Positions 55,337 through 64,000 of a stretch of DNA of 64,000 nt are shown here, piece after piece; within the stretch, counting starts at the first letter, position 1; every line of letters starts with the position of its first letter. The notes beneath the pieces are model-generated. The model was not told where the DNA came from. It saw nothing but the letters and a program-made list of their open reading frames with translations, and searched no databases. Origin of the DNA: Myxococcota bacterium (lineage in GTDB: Bacteria; Myxococcota_A; Polyangia; JAAYKL01); contig JASJCT010000012.1 in the NCBI GenBank assembly GCA_030065855.1, positions 1 through 64,000 of the forward strand, given 5' to 3'. A program made the translations under genes and the position numbers.

Positions 55337-58150
55337 ATGAAGCTCACCCAGAAACAACTCGAAGAACTCGTCGCGGTGTTTCGCAGTGAATCTATCGAGC
55401 ATATCAAGGCGATGGCCGAAGTCTTCCTCGGGCTAGAGGGAGGTTCGGTAGAAAACGTCTACGACGCGCTCGATATCGCGTTTCGAGAGGCGCACAGCCT
55501 CAAAGGGGCCGCTGGGACACTTGGCTTCGGACGCGTGGAGACACTGACACACTGTTTGGAAGATGTTTTAGGAACGATCCGACAAACCAAACGCCCTGTA
55601 ACTGCCGACTTGGTGGATCGGCTGCTGAGCTCATTGGACGTCATCCGCATCGCATCAAACGAAGCCCTGCCCGGCGAGGACGACCTAAACGAGAAAGAAC
55701 AGGCAGAGCTAAAGCTTCTCAAAACGCTGATCGAAAACGAGACCGTCGCGTCAGATGTACAGTCTGAGCAGGCACCACAGCCAGAGCCACAGGCTGCATC
55801 AGATGACGACGTTCAGCCAAAGAGATCCTCTACTGCGGGTCGGGACGTGCTTGCCACTGAGCTGGGTTCCTCTCAGATGGATCAACTGACCGGCGTATTC
55901 AGATCCGAAGCCCTGGAACACATAAAGACCCTTTCCGAAGTGCTCTTTACCCTCGAGGAGGGGAAAACAGATAGCGGCGAGTTGCTCACCCGGGCCTTCA
56001 GGGAAGCGCACAGCATGAAGGGATCTGCGGGCACACTCGGGTTTGCCCGGGTCGAAGCCGTTACCCACCGCCTCGAGGATGTCTTTGGACAGCTGTCCCG
56101 CGGCGCGAGACAGGTTACGCCCAAAGATGTGGATCTGCTGCTCACGGCACTAGACGTTATACGCACATCTATTGAAAACAGCGTATCCGGTGACGATCAG
56201 CTCACCAAAGAAGAATCTGAAACCGCCCAAGCACTGAATGCGCTGGCAAAGGATCTTGCCAAAGCATCTGGCAAAGATGACAAAGCGAGCGTCGAACGAG
56301 TAGATCTTACGCCTGAAAAACAAGACCCCGCACCACCCAAAACAGAACCGCAATCAACCACAAACAAAGCGCCCGCTTCGAAAAAATCTACGCCCTCGCA
56401 GGATCCTTCGGCCAGGGCTGCGCAAAAGCCCAAGGACGAGTTTATTCGCATTGCAGAAAGCAAAATCGACAGTGTTATCGCGCTTGTTTCCGAACTATTC
56501 GAAGCAAATATGCAGCTGGAATCCCTGGTACACGAACTCAATGGGTTCTGCAACGTTGCCAATGAGCTGAGCAGTGCCTTTGGCACACTCATGCGAGAGT
56601 TTGAGGGAACTGAATACGAAACCGAGCTGCACGGGACCATCGAAAAGGCGAGGAATCTCAATATTCAGTTGCGCATGACGACCACCCGCTTCGAGCGGGA
56701 CGAGCGTCAGATATCGAAGCTCATTCAGAGCTCACAAGAAGAGTTGCGCAAGATTCGAATGGCACCCGTATCGTCTCTCTTTGTAATGATTCGAAGGCAG
56801 GTTCGGGAAGCGTCAAAAGTCACTGGAAAGAAACTGGAGCTGTTTCTAGGCGGCGGTGAATACGCGGTGGATCGAAAAGTTTTGGATGCCATCGAAGAGC
56901 CTCTGGTTCATATTCTGAGGAATGCGGCAAGCCACGGCATTGAAAGCGCGGATCAGCGAAAAGAAGCTCAAAAGAGCGAAACCGCGCGGATCAGCGTGGT
57001 GGCGCGACATACCGGGGATGCTGTTGAAATTACAGTAGCAGATGATGGACGCGGCATCGATCCGGAGTCCATTCGGAAAAGCCTGCGGGAAAAACGGGGC
57101 CTCACAGCTGACCAAGTAGAAAAATTTACAACCGACCAACTCTTGGATTACCTCTTTGAATCCGGGTTCTCCACACAAAAAGGCGTAACTAAAATATCCG
57201 GACGTGGCGTTGGTCTTGATGTTGTGAAATACACGGTCGAACGGCTGGGCGGCGAGGTTCGCTTAGAAAGTGAAGTCGGCGTGGGTACGGCCATCACGTT
57301 GCGCCTCCCGCTTGCAATGTCCACCATTCGGTGTCTCCTACTCCGCGTGGCAGGTCGGGTACTGGCGATTCCCGCTTCGAATGTAGAAAAGGTCATTATT
57401 CCATCCTCTGAGGATTTGAAGCTGATCGGGAGTAGCGAAGTGATCCTCTACGGCGGGCAAAACGTACCGCTCGGTTCCTTGGGCAGCCTCCTCGGTCTGG
57501 CATCTGATACGTCAACTGCAGTAGATGCAAACAGGATGGTGGCCATCATTTCGTTTGGTGAGCGACGGTATGCCTTTAGGATAGATGAACTCATTGAATA
57601 CACGCAGCTGATACTCAAACCACTCGGGGATTTACTGGGGCGCGTGCCCAATATTTCGGGCATTTCACTGCTCGGCACAGGCGATGTGGCCATTGTTCTC
57701 AATCCAGCAGATCTGGTACGCGCAGCCGGCGGTGTGCGCAAGGAATCCGATAAACAGCTACTCCCTGAGTTGAGCGAAACGGTAGAAACAACGCGGGTGT
57801 TGGTGGTCGATGATTCCATAGCAACGCGTACATTGGAAAAGACATTGCTCGAGTCAGCAGGGTTCATGGTGCTCACGGCATCCGACGGCTACAAAGCCCT
57901 CGATACTCTGAGTACCAATCGGTTTGATATTGTTCTCAGCGATATTCAGATGCCGAACATGGATGGGTTTGAGCTGGCGCGGACGATAAAATCCAGGGCT
58001 CAATTCTCACACTTGCCGGTCATTTTAATTTCTTCCCTGGGGTCGGATGAGGACAAAGCCAGGGGACTTGCGGCTGGTGCAGATGCCTACATCGTGAAGC
58101 GAGAGCTGACACAACAGGAGCTGGTGGAGACGATAAACCAGCTACTTTAA
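55337..58150 (+). CDS. cheA: CheA hybrid histidine kinase: Hpt-Hpt-kinase-CheW-REC
   Basis: AFREAHSLKGAAGTLGF and AFREAHSMKGSAGTLGF Hpt motifs; EPLVHILRNAASHGIE, DDGRGID, SGRGVGLDVVK; C-term VLVVDDS..IVLSDIQMPNMDG. Confidence 0.96.
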   Translation: MKLTQKQLEELVAVFRSESIEHIKAMAEVFLGLEGGSVENVYDALDIAFREAHSLKGAAGTLGFGRVETLTHCLEDVLGTIRQTKRPVTADLVDRLLSSLDVIRIASNEALPGEDDLNEKEQAELKLLKTLIENETVASDVQSEQAPQPEPQAASDDDVQPKRSSTAGRDVLATELGSSQMDQLTGVFRSEALEHIKTLSEVLFTLEEGKTDSGELLTRAFREAHSMKGSAGTLGFARVEAVTHRLEDVFGQLSRGARQVTPKDVDLLLTALDVIRTSIENSVSGDDQLTKEESETAQALNALAKDLAKASGKDDKASVERVDLTPEKQDPAPPKTEPQSTTNKAPASKKSTPSQDPSARAAQKPKDEFIRIAESKIDSVIALVSELFEANMQLESLVHELNGFCNVANELSSAFGTLMREFEGTEYETELHGTIEKARNLNIQLRMTTTRFERDERQISKLIQSSQEELRKIRMAPVSSLFVMIRRQVREASKVTGKKLELFLGGGEYAVDRKVLDAIEEPLVHILRNAASHGIESADQRKEAQKSETARISVVARHTGDAVEITVADDGRGIDPESIRKSLREKRGLTADQVEKFTTDQLLDYLFESGFSTQKGVTKISGRGVGLDVVKYTVERLGGEVRLESEVGVGTAITLRLPLAMSTIRCLLLRVAGRVLAIPASNVEKVIIPSSEDLKLIGSSEVILYGGQNVPLGSLGSLLGLASDTSTAVDANRMVAIISFGERRYAFRIDELIEYTQLILKPLGDLLGRVPNISGISLLGTGDVAIVLNPADLVRAAGGVRKESDKQLLPELSETVETTRVLVVDDSIATRTLEKTLLESAGFMVLTASDGYKALDTLSTNRFDIVLSDIQMPNMDGFELARTIKSRAQFSHLPVILISSLGSDEDKARGLAAGADAYIVKRELTQQELVETINQLL

Positions 58151-58163
58151 GAGGTTCGATTCA

Positions 58164-59288
58164 ATGATTCGAGTGCTGATTGCCGAAGATTCTCCTGCCA
58201 TACAGCGGGTGCTGATCTCCATCTTCAACGAAGAAAAGGGCATCGAGATCGTCGGCGTTGTCGGCAATGGAAAAGATGCCGTAGAGCTGTGTCGAAAGAC
58301 CCGGCCGGATTTGGTCACCATGGACATCTATATGCCCGAAATGGATGGCCTCGAGGCGACGCGGCGCATTATGGAAGAACACCCGACGCGCGTCGTCATC
58401 ATCAGTTCCATGGTCCGATCCCGGGATCTGCGCACCTTTGAAGCCATACGATCCGGCGCTGTGGAAATCGTTGAAAAACCCCACGGCGTGTTAACGGGGA
58501 ATTACGGCCAAGTGCGCGATGCCTTGGTGAAAATTATCAGACAGTTGATGGCGGCCAAACCGCAGAATCGCTTCTCGTGGGTATCGCCAAAGCCGTGGGA
58601 GGCCGAGGGTCTGGATCTGCCAGAGATATCCGTGACAGCAGCCACTCCCTCCTCGGCCCCGCCCGAGCCAGTAGACCCACCGCCCTGTGAGACGGTGCTG
58701 CCGCCTGATTTTGAATCGTTTATCCCCAGAATCATCAGCATTGGCGGATCGACTGGTGCGCCAGCCGTGATCTGCGATATTTTGTCATCCCTGCCTGGAA
58801 CGTTTTCCATCCCCATTGTGATCGCTCAGCACATTGCGGTTGGGTTCATGAAAGGCATGGTAGATTGGCTCGATTCATCTGTCCCACTGACCGTGAAGCT
58901 GGCCCAAGAGGGGGACATTGCAAAGCCGGGCACGATCATCGTCTCTCCGGACAACGCCAATCTAGAGATAAGGAGCAGAGGCGTGATTCACTTGCGGGAG
59001 GGGCAGGAGACCGATCTATATACGCCTTCTATCGACATCTTCTTTCAATCCGTGGCAGATGCATTCGGGGACACCGGGATGGGGATCATCCTCTCGGGCA
59101 TGGGCCGTGACGGCGCACTCGGGCTTCAAAAAATGCGCCAAGCCGGGGCGTTAACCATTGCTCAAAACGAAGAAAGCTCTGTAATCTACGGCATGCCCAA
59201 AGAAGCAACAGCCGCTGGCGCCGTGCTCCAAGAAATGGATCCCAAAGAGATGATTTCGCTGCTAAACCAGATCCACGACAGGGCTTAG
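58164..59288 (+). CDS. cheB: CheB chemotaxis methylesterase
   Basis: REC domain (LVTMDIYMPEMDG) plus SIGGSTGAPAVICDIL, IAQHIAVGFMKGM, LSGMGRDGALGLQKMRQAG. Confidence 0.96.
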   Translation: MIRVLIAEDSPAIQRVLISIFNEEKGIEIVGVVGNGKDAVELCRKTRPDLVTMDIYMPEMDGLEATRRIMEEHPTRVVIISSMVRSRDLRTFEAIRSGAVEIVEKPHGVLTGNYGQVRDALVKIIRQLMAAKPQNRFSWVSPKPWEAEGLDLPEISVTAATPSSAPPEPVDPPPCETVLPPDFESFIPRIISIGGSTGAPAVICDILSSLPGTFSIPIVIAQHIAVGFMKGMVDWLDSSVPLTVKLAQEGDIAKPGTIIVSPDNANLEIRSRGVIHLREGQETDLYTPSIDIFFQSVADAFGDTGMGIILSGMGRDGALGLQKMRQAGALTIAQNEESSVIYGMPKEATAAGAVLQEMDPKEMISLLNQIHDRA

Positions 59289-59397
59289 CGTATCGCGGTT
59301 TTTAGAATCAGCTGAAGATTGCTTAAATTATACACCTCTGTCCCCCTTGTCCCACGATGCAAGTCAAAAGCTCCAACGTCAAGCGGTAGTGGCGTGG

Positions 59398-60138
59398 TCA
59401 CAGGCCCGCATCTGGGAGCTCGATTGCCGGGTCTTTGGCATTTAAATCGAGCTTTCCAATACCCAAATCCTCGAGCGAGACCGGCTTGCCCCGTTGGCTG
59501 GGCTTTGCTGGCATTGGCAAGTCTCGCGTTGCAGAGACATCGTGCGCGGTGAGCAGTGCTGTCTCCGCCTCTCCCCTGGACAGTGTCCATAACACATCCG
59601 CCACTTGCCACACACGATAGCTATGCACCTCGCCTTCTTCCAAGAACGCGCGCTCCTTAAAGGCCACGTCACTCCCCTGTCCAAACCGGTTGGTCAGGTC
59701 TTTTAACGCGCTGCCATACGCCCCAGCTGTAAGCCGATAGGTCAATCGGACAAGGCGGCCATCCAGAAATTCGCCGCGCACATCCACGAGTGAAGATGAT
59801 TTTTCCAAAGTCAGTGTCTGCAGCACACAATTTCGAAGGGTATGGCCACTGGCAGCCCGCTCGGTGATCTCCTGCTTTTTTACATCCAGGCACACGATGC
59901 GCAACTGGTCAGTGCAGGTGATGAGCTGATCATCTGTGTCGGCTGCAATGCCCGCAAAGGCTTTGGCTGCGGTGCGGAATTTTCCCTCTTCAATACCCAG
60001 GACAATGGATTCCCAGACAGTTGGGGCACCTTCTGGTTTGGATTTGGCGACTGAATTTCGATCCGAGCAGGCAGCCCCTGTCAGTACTGCCATTAAAACT
60101 ACAGACCAACTGATGCCATCCCTTAAAAAACGCATCAT
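59398..60138 (-). CDS. Putative lipoprotein of unknown function
   Basis: Signal peptide with lipobox AVLTGAAC; no recognised domain. Confidence 0.6.
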   Translation of the reverse strand: MMRFLRDGISWSVVLMAVLTGAACSDRNSVAKSKPEGAPTVWESIVLGIEEGKFRTAAKAFAGIAADTDDQLITCTDQLRIVCLDVKKQEITERAASGHTLRNCVLQTLTLEKSSSLVDVRGEFLDGRLVRLTYRLTAGAYGSALKDLTNRFGQGSDVAFKERAFLEEGEVHSYRVWQVADVLWTLSRGEAETALLTAHDVSATRDLPMPAKPSQRGKPVSLEDLGIGKLDLNAKDPAIELPDAGL

Positions 60139-60170
60139 AACAACTGGTGACCAGGCCAAAAAGGGAGAGA

Positions 60171-60347
60171 TTAGATCGTAAAGTCGACGATCACGATGCC
60201 GCGAATGTCTTCGTCAGATACTTCGGGGCTCGGCGGTAAGGGGTTGGGAAGGGGGTCGATGTCCGGAAGCTCGACACATACCTCCTCCAACAACTCCTTG
60301 GTCTGCTCTCGCTTTAAAAGCTCATCGATAATATATGCGGGTAACAT
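60171..60347 (-). CDS. Small protein (58 aa) with YIIDELLKRE N-terminus and GIVIVDF C-terminus
   Basis: Compact ORF between the lipoprotein and prmC; start at internal ATG 60347. Confidence 0.55.
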   Translation of the reverse strand: MLPAYIIDELLKREQTKELLEEVCVELPDIDPLPNPLPPSPEVSDEDIRGIVIVDFTI

Positions 60348-60573
60348 ACCTCTAAACCTACACTCCCACACTGCTCATCGTACCGTTCATTCTAATTAAA
60401 CAAACCGACGACGCGTTAAGGAACATCTTATCAAAAAGCACCTTTCTGGTCAATGTTCGCATTCAAAGCCCTCGCTTAACAGTCTTGGGGAGGGGGCCCA
60501 AAAAATGGTCAAACACCTTTCGAAGCTCTCTTTACTTGACCCGATCTTGGTACCTATGCACAACGTGTTCTGG

Positions 60574-61431
60574 ATGACAACGTGGACTATTAAGGACGTG
60601 CTCGAGTGGGCAGCAGCTGATTTTAAAAAACGCTCATACGATCACCCCCGCCTCGAAGCCGAGGTGCTCCTCGCACACGTGCTCAGTATCCCACGCATCA
60701 ATCTCTACACCGAGTTTGACCGGCCCTTGATAGAAGAAGAGCGCACGGCCTATCGAAACGCCATCTTGCGCCGACAAACAGGGGAGCCTGCTGCCTATAT
60801 TGTGGGCCATAAGGAGTTCTGGTCCCTGGATTTCGACGTCACCTCCCATGTGCTTGTGCCCAGACCTGAAACTGAATTGCTGGTCGCGACCGCGCTAAAA
60901 ATAGCCATCCCCACCGGGCCCTTTCTCGACCTCTGCACCGGGTCTGGGTGCGTGGCCATTGCCCTGGCCAGCGAGTGCCGCAAAGCGGAGATCGATGCCG
61001 TGGATATCTCACCCCAAGCCTGCGAGGTCGCGCGCCGCAATGCCCTGCGCCACCAAGTCGAAGCCAGGGTCACTGTCTTCGAAGGGGACCTCTTCGCACC
61101 CCTGCCCATGGGGCGCACATACGCCGCGATCACCGCCAATCCACCATACGTCCGGAACAGCGACATGGCTGCGCTGGCCCCTGAAGTCCTCCAGGAACCC
61201 GACATTGCCCTGGCCGGTGGGACCGACGGCCTCGATGTCACCCGGCGCATCGTTGCCAACGCCCCAAGCCGTCTGATGCCTGGTGGTGCGCTCATTGTAG
61301 AAATCGACCCCAGGCAGGCAACCGCCCTATTGAATGAGGTGGGTCCCAACCATTTCAACGCAAAAGGAGAACTTCTAAGAGACCTGGCTGGCCAGGCAAG
61401 GGCAATCATTTGGCAGCACCGCGCCTTATAA
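60574..61431 (+). CDS. prmC: Peptide chain release factor N5-glutamine methyltransferase
   Basis: VLVPRPETELLV, FLDLCTGSGCVAIALA, ITANPPYV. Confidence 0.95.
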   Translation: MTTWTIKDVLEWAAADFKKRSYDHPRLEAEVLLAHVLSIPRINLYTEFDRPLIEEERTAYRNAILRRQTGEPAAYIVGHKEFWSLDFDVTSHVLVPRPETELLVATALKIAIPTGPFLDLCTGSGCVAIALASECRKAEIDAVDISPQACEVARRNALRHQVEARVTVFEGDLFAPLPMGRTYAAITANPPYVRNSDMAALAPEVLQEPDIALAGGTDGLDVTRRIVANAPSRLMPGGALIVEIDPRQATALLNEVGPNHFNAKGELLRDLAGQARAIIWQHRAL

Positions 61432-61454
61432 AATGAATGCCTCGCTTCAGCTGG

Positions 61455-63302
61455 CTAGCCAAAAGCTTGGGCGCCGAACAGGCGTTGGACCCGCTGATGC
61501 TGGTCAGGGGTACCCACCTCTTGTGCGGTACCGTGTTCCACGAGCACGATGCGGTCTGCCCACTTGGCGGTTGATAGGCGATGGGTCACCATGATGACGG
61601 TGCGTCCCTCGAGATGGGAGGCCAGCCGCGCGATCAGGGCGTGCTCGGTTTCTCCGTCAAGGCAAGCCGTCACCTCGTCCAACAGCAGTATTGGCGCCGG
61701 AGAAACCAGGGCCCGGGCCAAACACACCCGCTGGCGTTGGCCCAAAGAAAGCATCTTGCCACCAGGACCCACCTGACTTTCCAGGCCTGCCGCAAGTCCC
61801 CGTGTAAATTGGGTAACACCGGCGATTTGGCAGGCTCGCTCGATTTCCAAGTCCGAAGCATTTGGATGTCCACAGCGTACGTTCATGCGAATGGTGTCGT
61901 CAAAGAGGTATGGCTCCTGAGGTACGGGTGCGAACAGACGTCGGCAAACCCAGGGCATGCCGTCGATGCGATGGCCATCCACTGTGATGGTTCCCTGACG
62001 AGCAGGCAAAAATCCCTGTAGCAGATGGATCAACGTGCTTTTTCCCGCTCCGGAAGGCCCGATCAGTGCAATGCGAGAACAGGTTGGGATGGAGAGATCC
62101 ACGTTTTTTATCACGCTCTCCTGGTGGTCGTACCCGGTTTCCACGCCGGTCAAGCAGATCAAGGAGGGGCCGCGAGCGATGACCGTTGCGATTTCAGGGT
62201 CAATGCCTGGGGCGCGTTGGCCCGATCTGAGCACAGAGAGGCGATCCAGGGCAGCCAAGCCCTCTTGGATGGCGTGCTGTGCTTGGCCGATGCCTTTTAT
62301 CGGCTGGTAAAGTAAGAACAATGCGGAAAAAAATGAGATAAACGACTCAGGTGTGAGGGATCCGGTATGAATGCGATGGTGGGCATACCACAGGGTTAGG
62401 GCCAGAGCCAATGCACCGAGCATTTCATTGAAGGGTGAGCTCACGGCCTTGAGCAAAATGGCCCTCACTGTCGCGACTGACAAATGGGCGCTATGCTGGG
62501 CAAAGCGAGTACCCATGAATGTTTCAGCACCGAATCCCTTGATCACCGCAAGTCCCGACCTAGTCTCTTCCACCACAGCACTCACGTTTCCAAAGGTTGC
62601 GTGAACATCGGCGCGGTGGCGCCTGACCCGCCTGCCGATGCGGATTATCAAGACTGCGACAGGCGGGAAAACCGCAAACCCCAAGAGTGCGAGCATCGGA
62701 TCGAGTGAGATTGCCAGGGCTGCGAGGGCAATGATTTGCATACTATCCCGTAATAGCTTCACAATCCCCTGGATCAGTGCCTGGTGTACAGCCTCTAAAT
62801 CCACGGTAAAGCGGGCGACCAGGTCACCAGGAGCCCCCTTTTTGTAATGTAGTGGATTTAAGCTGAGTAGTCCGTGATAGAGCTCGACCCGAAGCTTGTG
62901 CAACACCCGCTGCCCTGCCCGGCCAGAAATGGCTGTGTTACCAAAATGAGACGCACCCTTGATACCTGCCAAAACGATAATGGCTAGCCCAATGACAAAC
63001 GAGTCCTGTATGTTGAGAGGTAGGTTCAGGGTCTCAGAGACCCTGAAAATCAGGTCGCTAGGGTCGGTGATAACCCGGGTCTGGGTGGACCCTGAAAATA
63101 GAGATCGCATCACCGGACCAATCAAATATGCGTAGCCTGCAGTGGCTAGAGCGGCGATTCCCATTAGAAATCCGGCGATTAGAAGGCTGGAACGCTCCTG
63201 CCAAGAAAGGGAAACCAGCCTGGGCCAACCGAACCTGTCCACTGGTCCGTGATTGGAAATAGGTATTTCCTGGGTATTTTTAGACACTGAACCGTTATAC
63301 AC
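61455..63302 (-). CDS. ABC transporter, fused permease/ATPase (MsbA-like exporter)
   Basis: IALIGPSGAGKSTLIHLLQG, VPQEPYLFDDTI, LSLGQRQRVCLARALVSPAPILLLDEVTACLD, VTHRL. Confidence 0.95.
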   Translation of the reverse strand: MYNGSVSKNTQEIPISNHGPVDRFGWPRLVSLSWQERSSLLIAGFLMGIAALATAGYAYLIGPVMRSLFSGSTQTRVITDPSDLIFRVSETLNLPLNIQDSFVIGLAIIVLAGIKGASHFGNTAISGRAGQRVLHKLRVELYHGLLSLNPLHYKKGAPGDLVARFTVDLEAVHQALIQGIVKLLRDSMQIIALAALAISLDPMLALLGFAVFPPVAVLIIRIGRRVRRHRADVHATFGNVSAVVEETRSGLAVIKGFGAETFMGTRFAQHSAHLSVATVRAILLKAVSSPFNEMLGALALALTLWYAHHRIHTGSLTPESFISFFSALFLLYQPIKGIGQAQHAIQEGLAALDRLSVLRSGQRAPGIDPEIATVIARGPSLICLTGVETGYDHQESVIKNVDLSIPTCSRIALIGPSGAGKSTLIHLLQGFLPARQGTITVDGHRIDGMPWVCRRLFAPVPQEPYLFDDTIRMNVRCGHPNASDLEIERACQIAGVTQFTRGLAAGLESQVGPGGKMLSLGQRQRVCLARALVSPAPILLLDEVTACLDGETEHALIARLASHLEGRTVIMVTHRLSTAKWADRIVLVEHGTAQEVGTPDQHQRVQRLFGAQAFG

Positions 63303-63465
63303 CTTTTTTTTTCAAAAACCCCCTTAGGAAATTTTCGAGCCGTCCGAAATAGACATAAAGCAGGGCAGGAGAAAAAGTAAAAGAATTAATTGATTTTCAA
63401 AAAAAGTGGGGCTATATTTTAATTTAAGTAAAAAATTACAGTAACAAAAGAAAAGAGGGTGTCCT

Positions 63466-64000
63466 ATGGCAGCAGACAGGAAACGGTCGTCTAGCAAAAT
63501 GTCCTTTGGCACGAGTCGCAGCCTTCGCACATGGAAGCGGTCGAATTCCGGCGGAGGTGAAGGGGGGGACAGGAACGGACTCAAAAACTCTCGCCATGAC
63601 CCGACCCTAGGTCGTTACTTTCAGGAGCTTGCAGATCACGAGGTCCTGGACGGGGATGCCGAGACAGAAGCTGCAATGGAGATATCAAATCTGGAAATCG
63701 ACCGCTGGAAAATCATTTTGTCCGAACCGGCTGTGGTACCGGCAGTTGTCGATGCCCTATGGAAAATACTCGGGCAAAACTACGATCTTCAGGAGGTCGG
63801 GCGGATCCGCCCTTTGTTCCTGTCGATAAAGCGAAAAGTAAGGAACGGAAACAAAACAAAGCGCGCCAAAGACAACTACGCGCAAACAGTTGGTGAGCTT
63901 GCTCAGGTGCTGTACGAGGTCGACATTAAGCGAGAACTCGTGACCGCAGCCCACCAACAGATCACCTGTCATGCGGCGCCAGGGACGAGAAGCCAGGGGA
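63466..64000 (+). CDS. Partial RNA polymerase sigma-70 family factor (N-terminal regions), truncated by the window end
   Basis: ATG at 63466 with gaggg upstream; RHDPTLGRYFQELADHEVLDGDAETEAAMEISNLEIDRWKIILS resembles region 1.2 of primary-type sigma factors; open to 64000. Confidence 0.7.
   Translation, partial: MAADRKRSSSKMSFGTSRSLRTWKRSNSGGGEGGDRNGLKNSRHDPTLGRYFQELADHEVLDGDAETEAAMEISNLEIDRWKIILSEPAVVPAVVDALWKILGQNYDLQEVGRIRPLFLSIKRKVRNGNKTKRAKDNYAQTVGELAQVLYEVDIKRELVTAAHQQITCHAAPGTRSQG

Noticed and set aside
55337-58150. CheA frameshift or assembly duplication explaining two Hpt domains
   Set aside because: The two Hpt copies differ clearly in sequence and the frame is uninterrupted, so a genuine ancient duplication is more likely

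Overview
The window is a gene-dense bacterial chromosomal segment, probably deltaproteobacterial or Myxococcota-like. That lineage guess is low confidence and rests on a Myxococcus-type Cys-rich repeat, paired bactofilins, Asp-Thr/Asp-Ser repeat proteins, TSP3 proteins and a Frz/Che-like operon. The most notable region is about 5.9-24.0 kb. It encodes a single-chain PUFA-synthase-like megaenzyme (KS-KS-AT-ACP-ACP-KR-DH, 2475 aa). On the same strand are a HAD hydrolase, a CrtI-like FAD oxidoreductase fused to two hotdog thioesterase-like domains, an LpxL/HtrB-like acyltransferase, an MpaB/DUF2236 oxygenase-like protein and a beta-barrel-like protein. Divergent from it are SCP2, aldehyde dehydrogenase, Fe-alcohol dehydrogenase and extended-SDR genes. 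I read this as a candidate undescribed secondary-lipid or polyene pathway; its product cannot be inferred from sequence alone. Other regions include: bactofilins with a class A PBP; an Asp-Ser/Asp-Thr repeat lipoprotein; a NarL-type two-component pair interrupted by a pseudo-receiver/LuxR protein; a hybrid kinase whose catalytic His is Gln; an apparently orphan rplC; an OmpA/TSP3 pair; tRNA-Arg(CCG); a complete che operon with a dual-Hpt CheA-REC hybrid; and a truncated sigma-70 gene at the right edge that is absent from the ORF track. No CRISPR array, transposase, integrase or rRNA was seen. All family calls come from reading motifs, with no database search.
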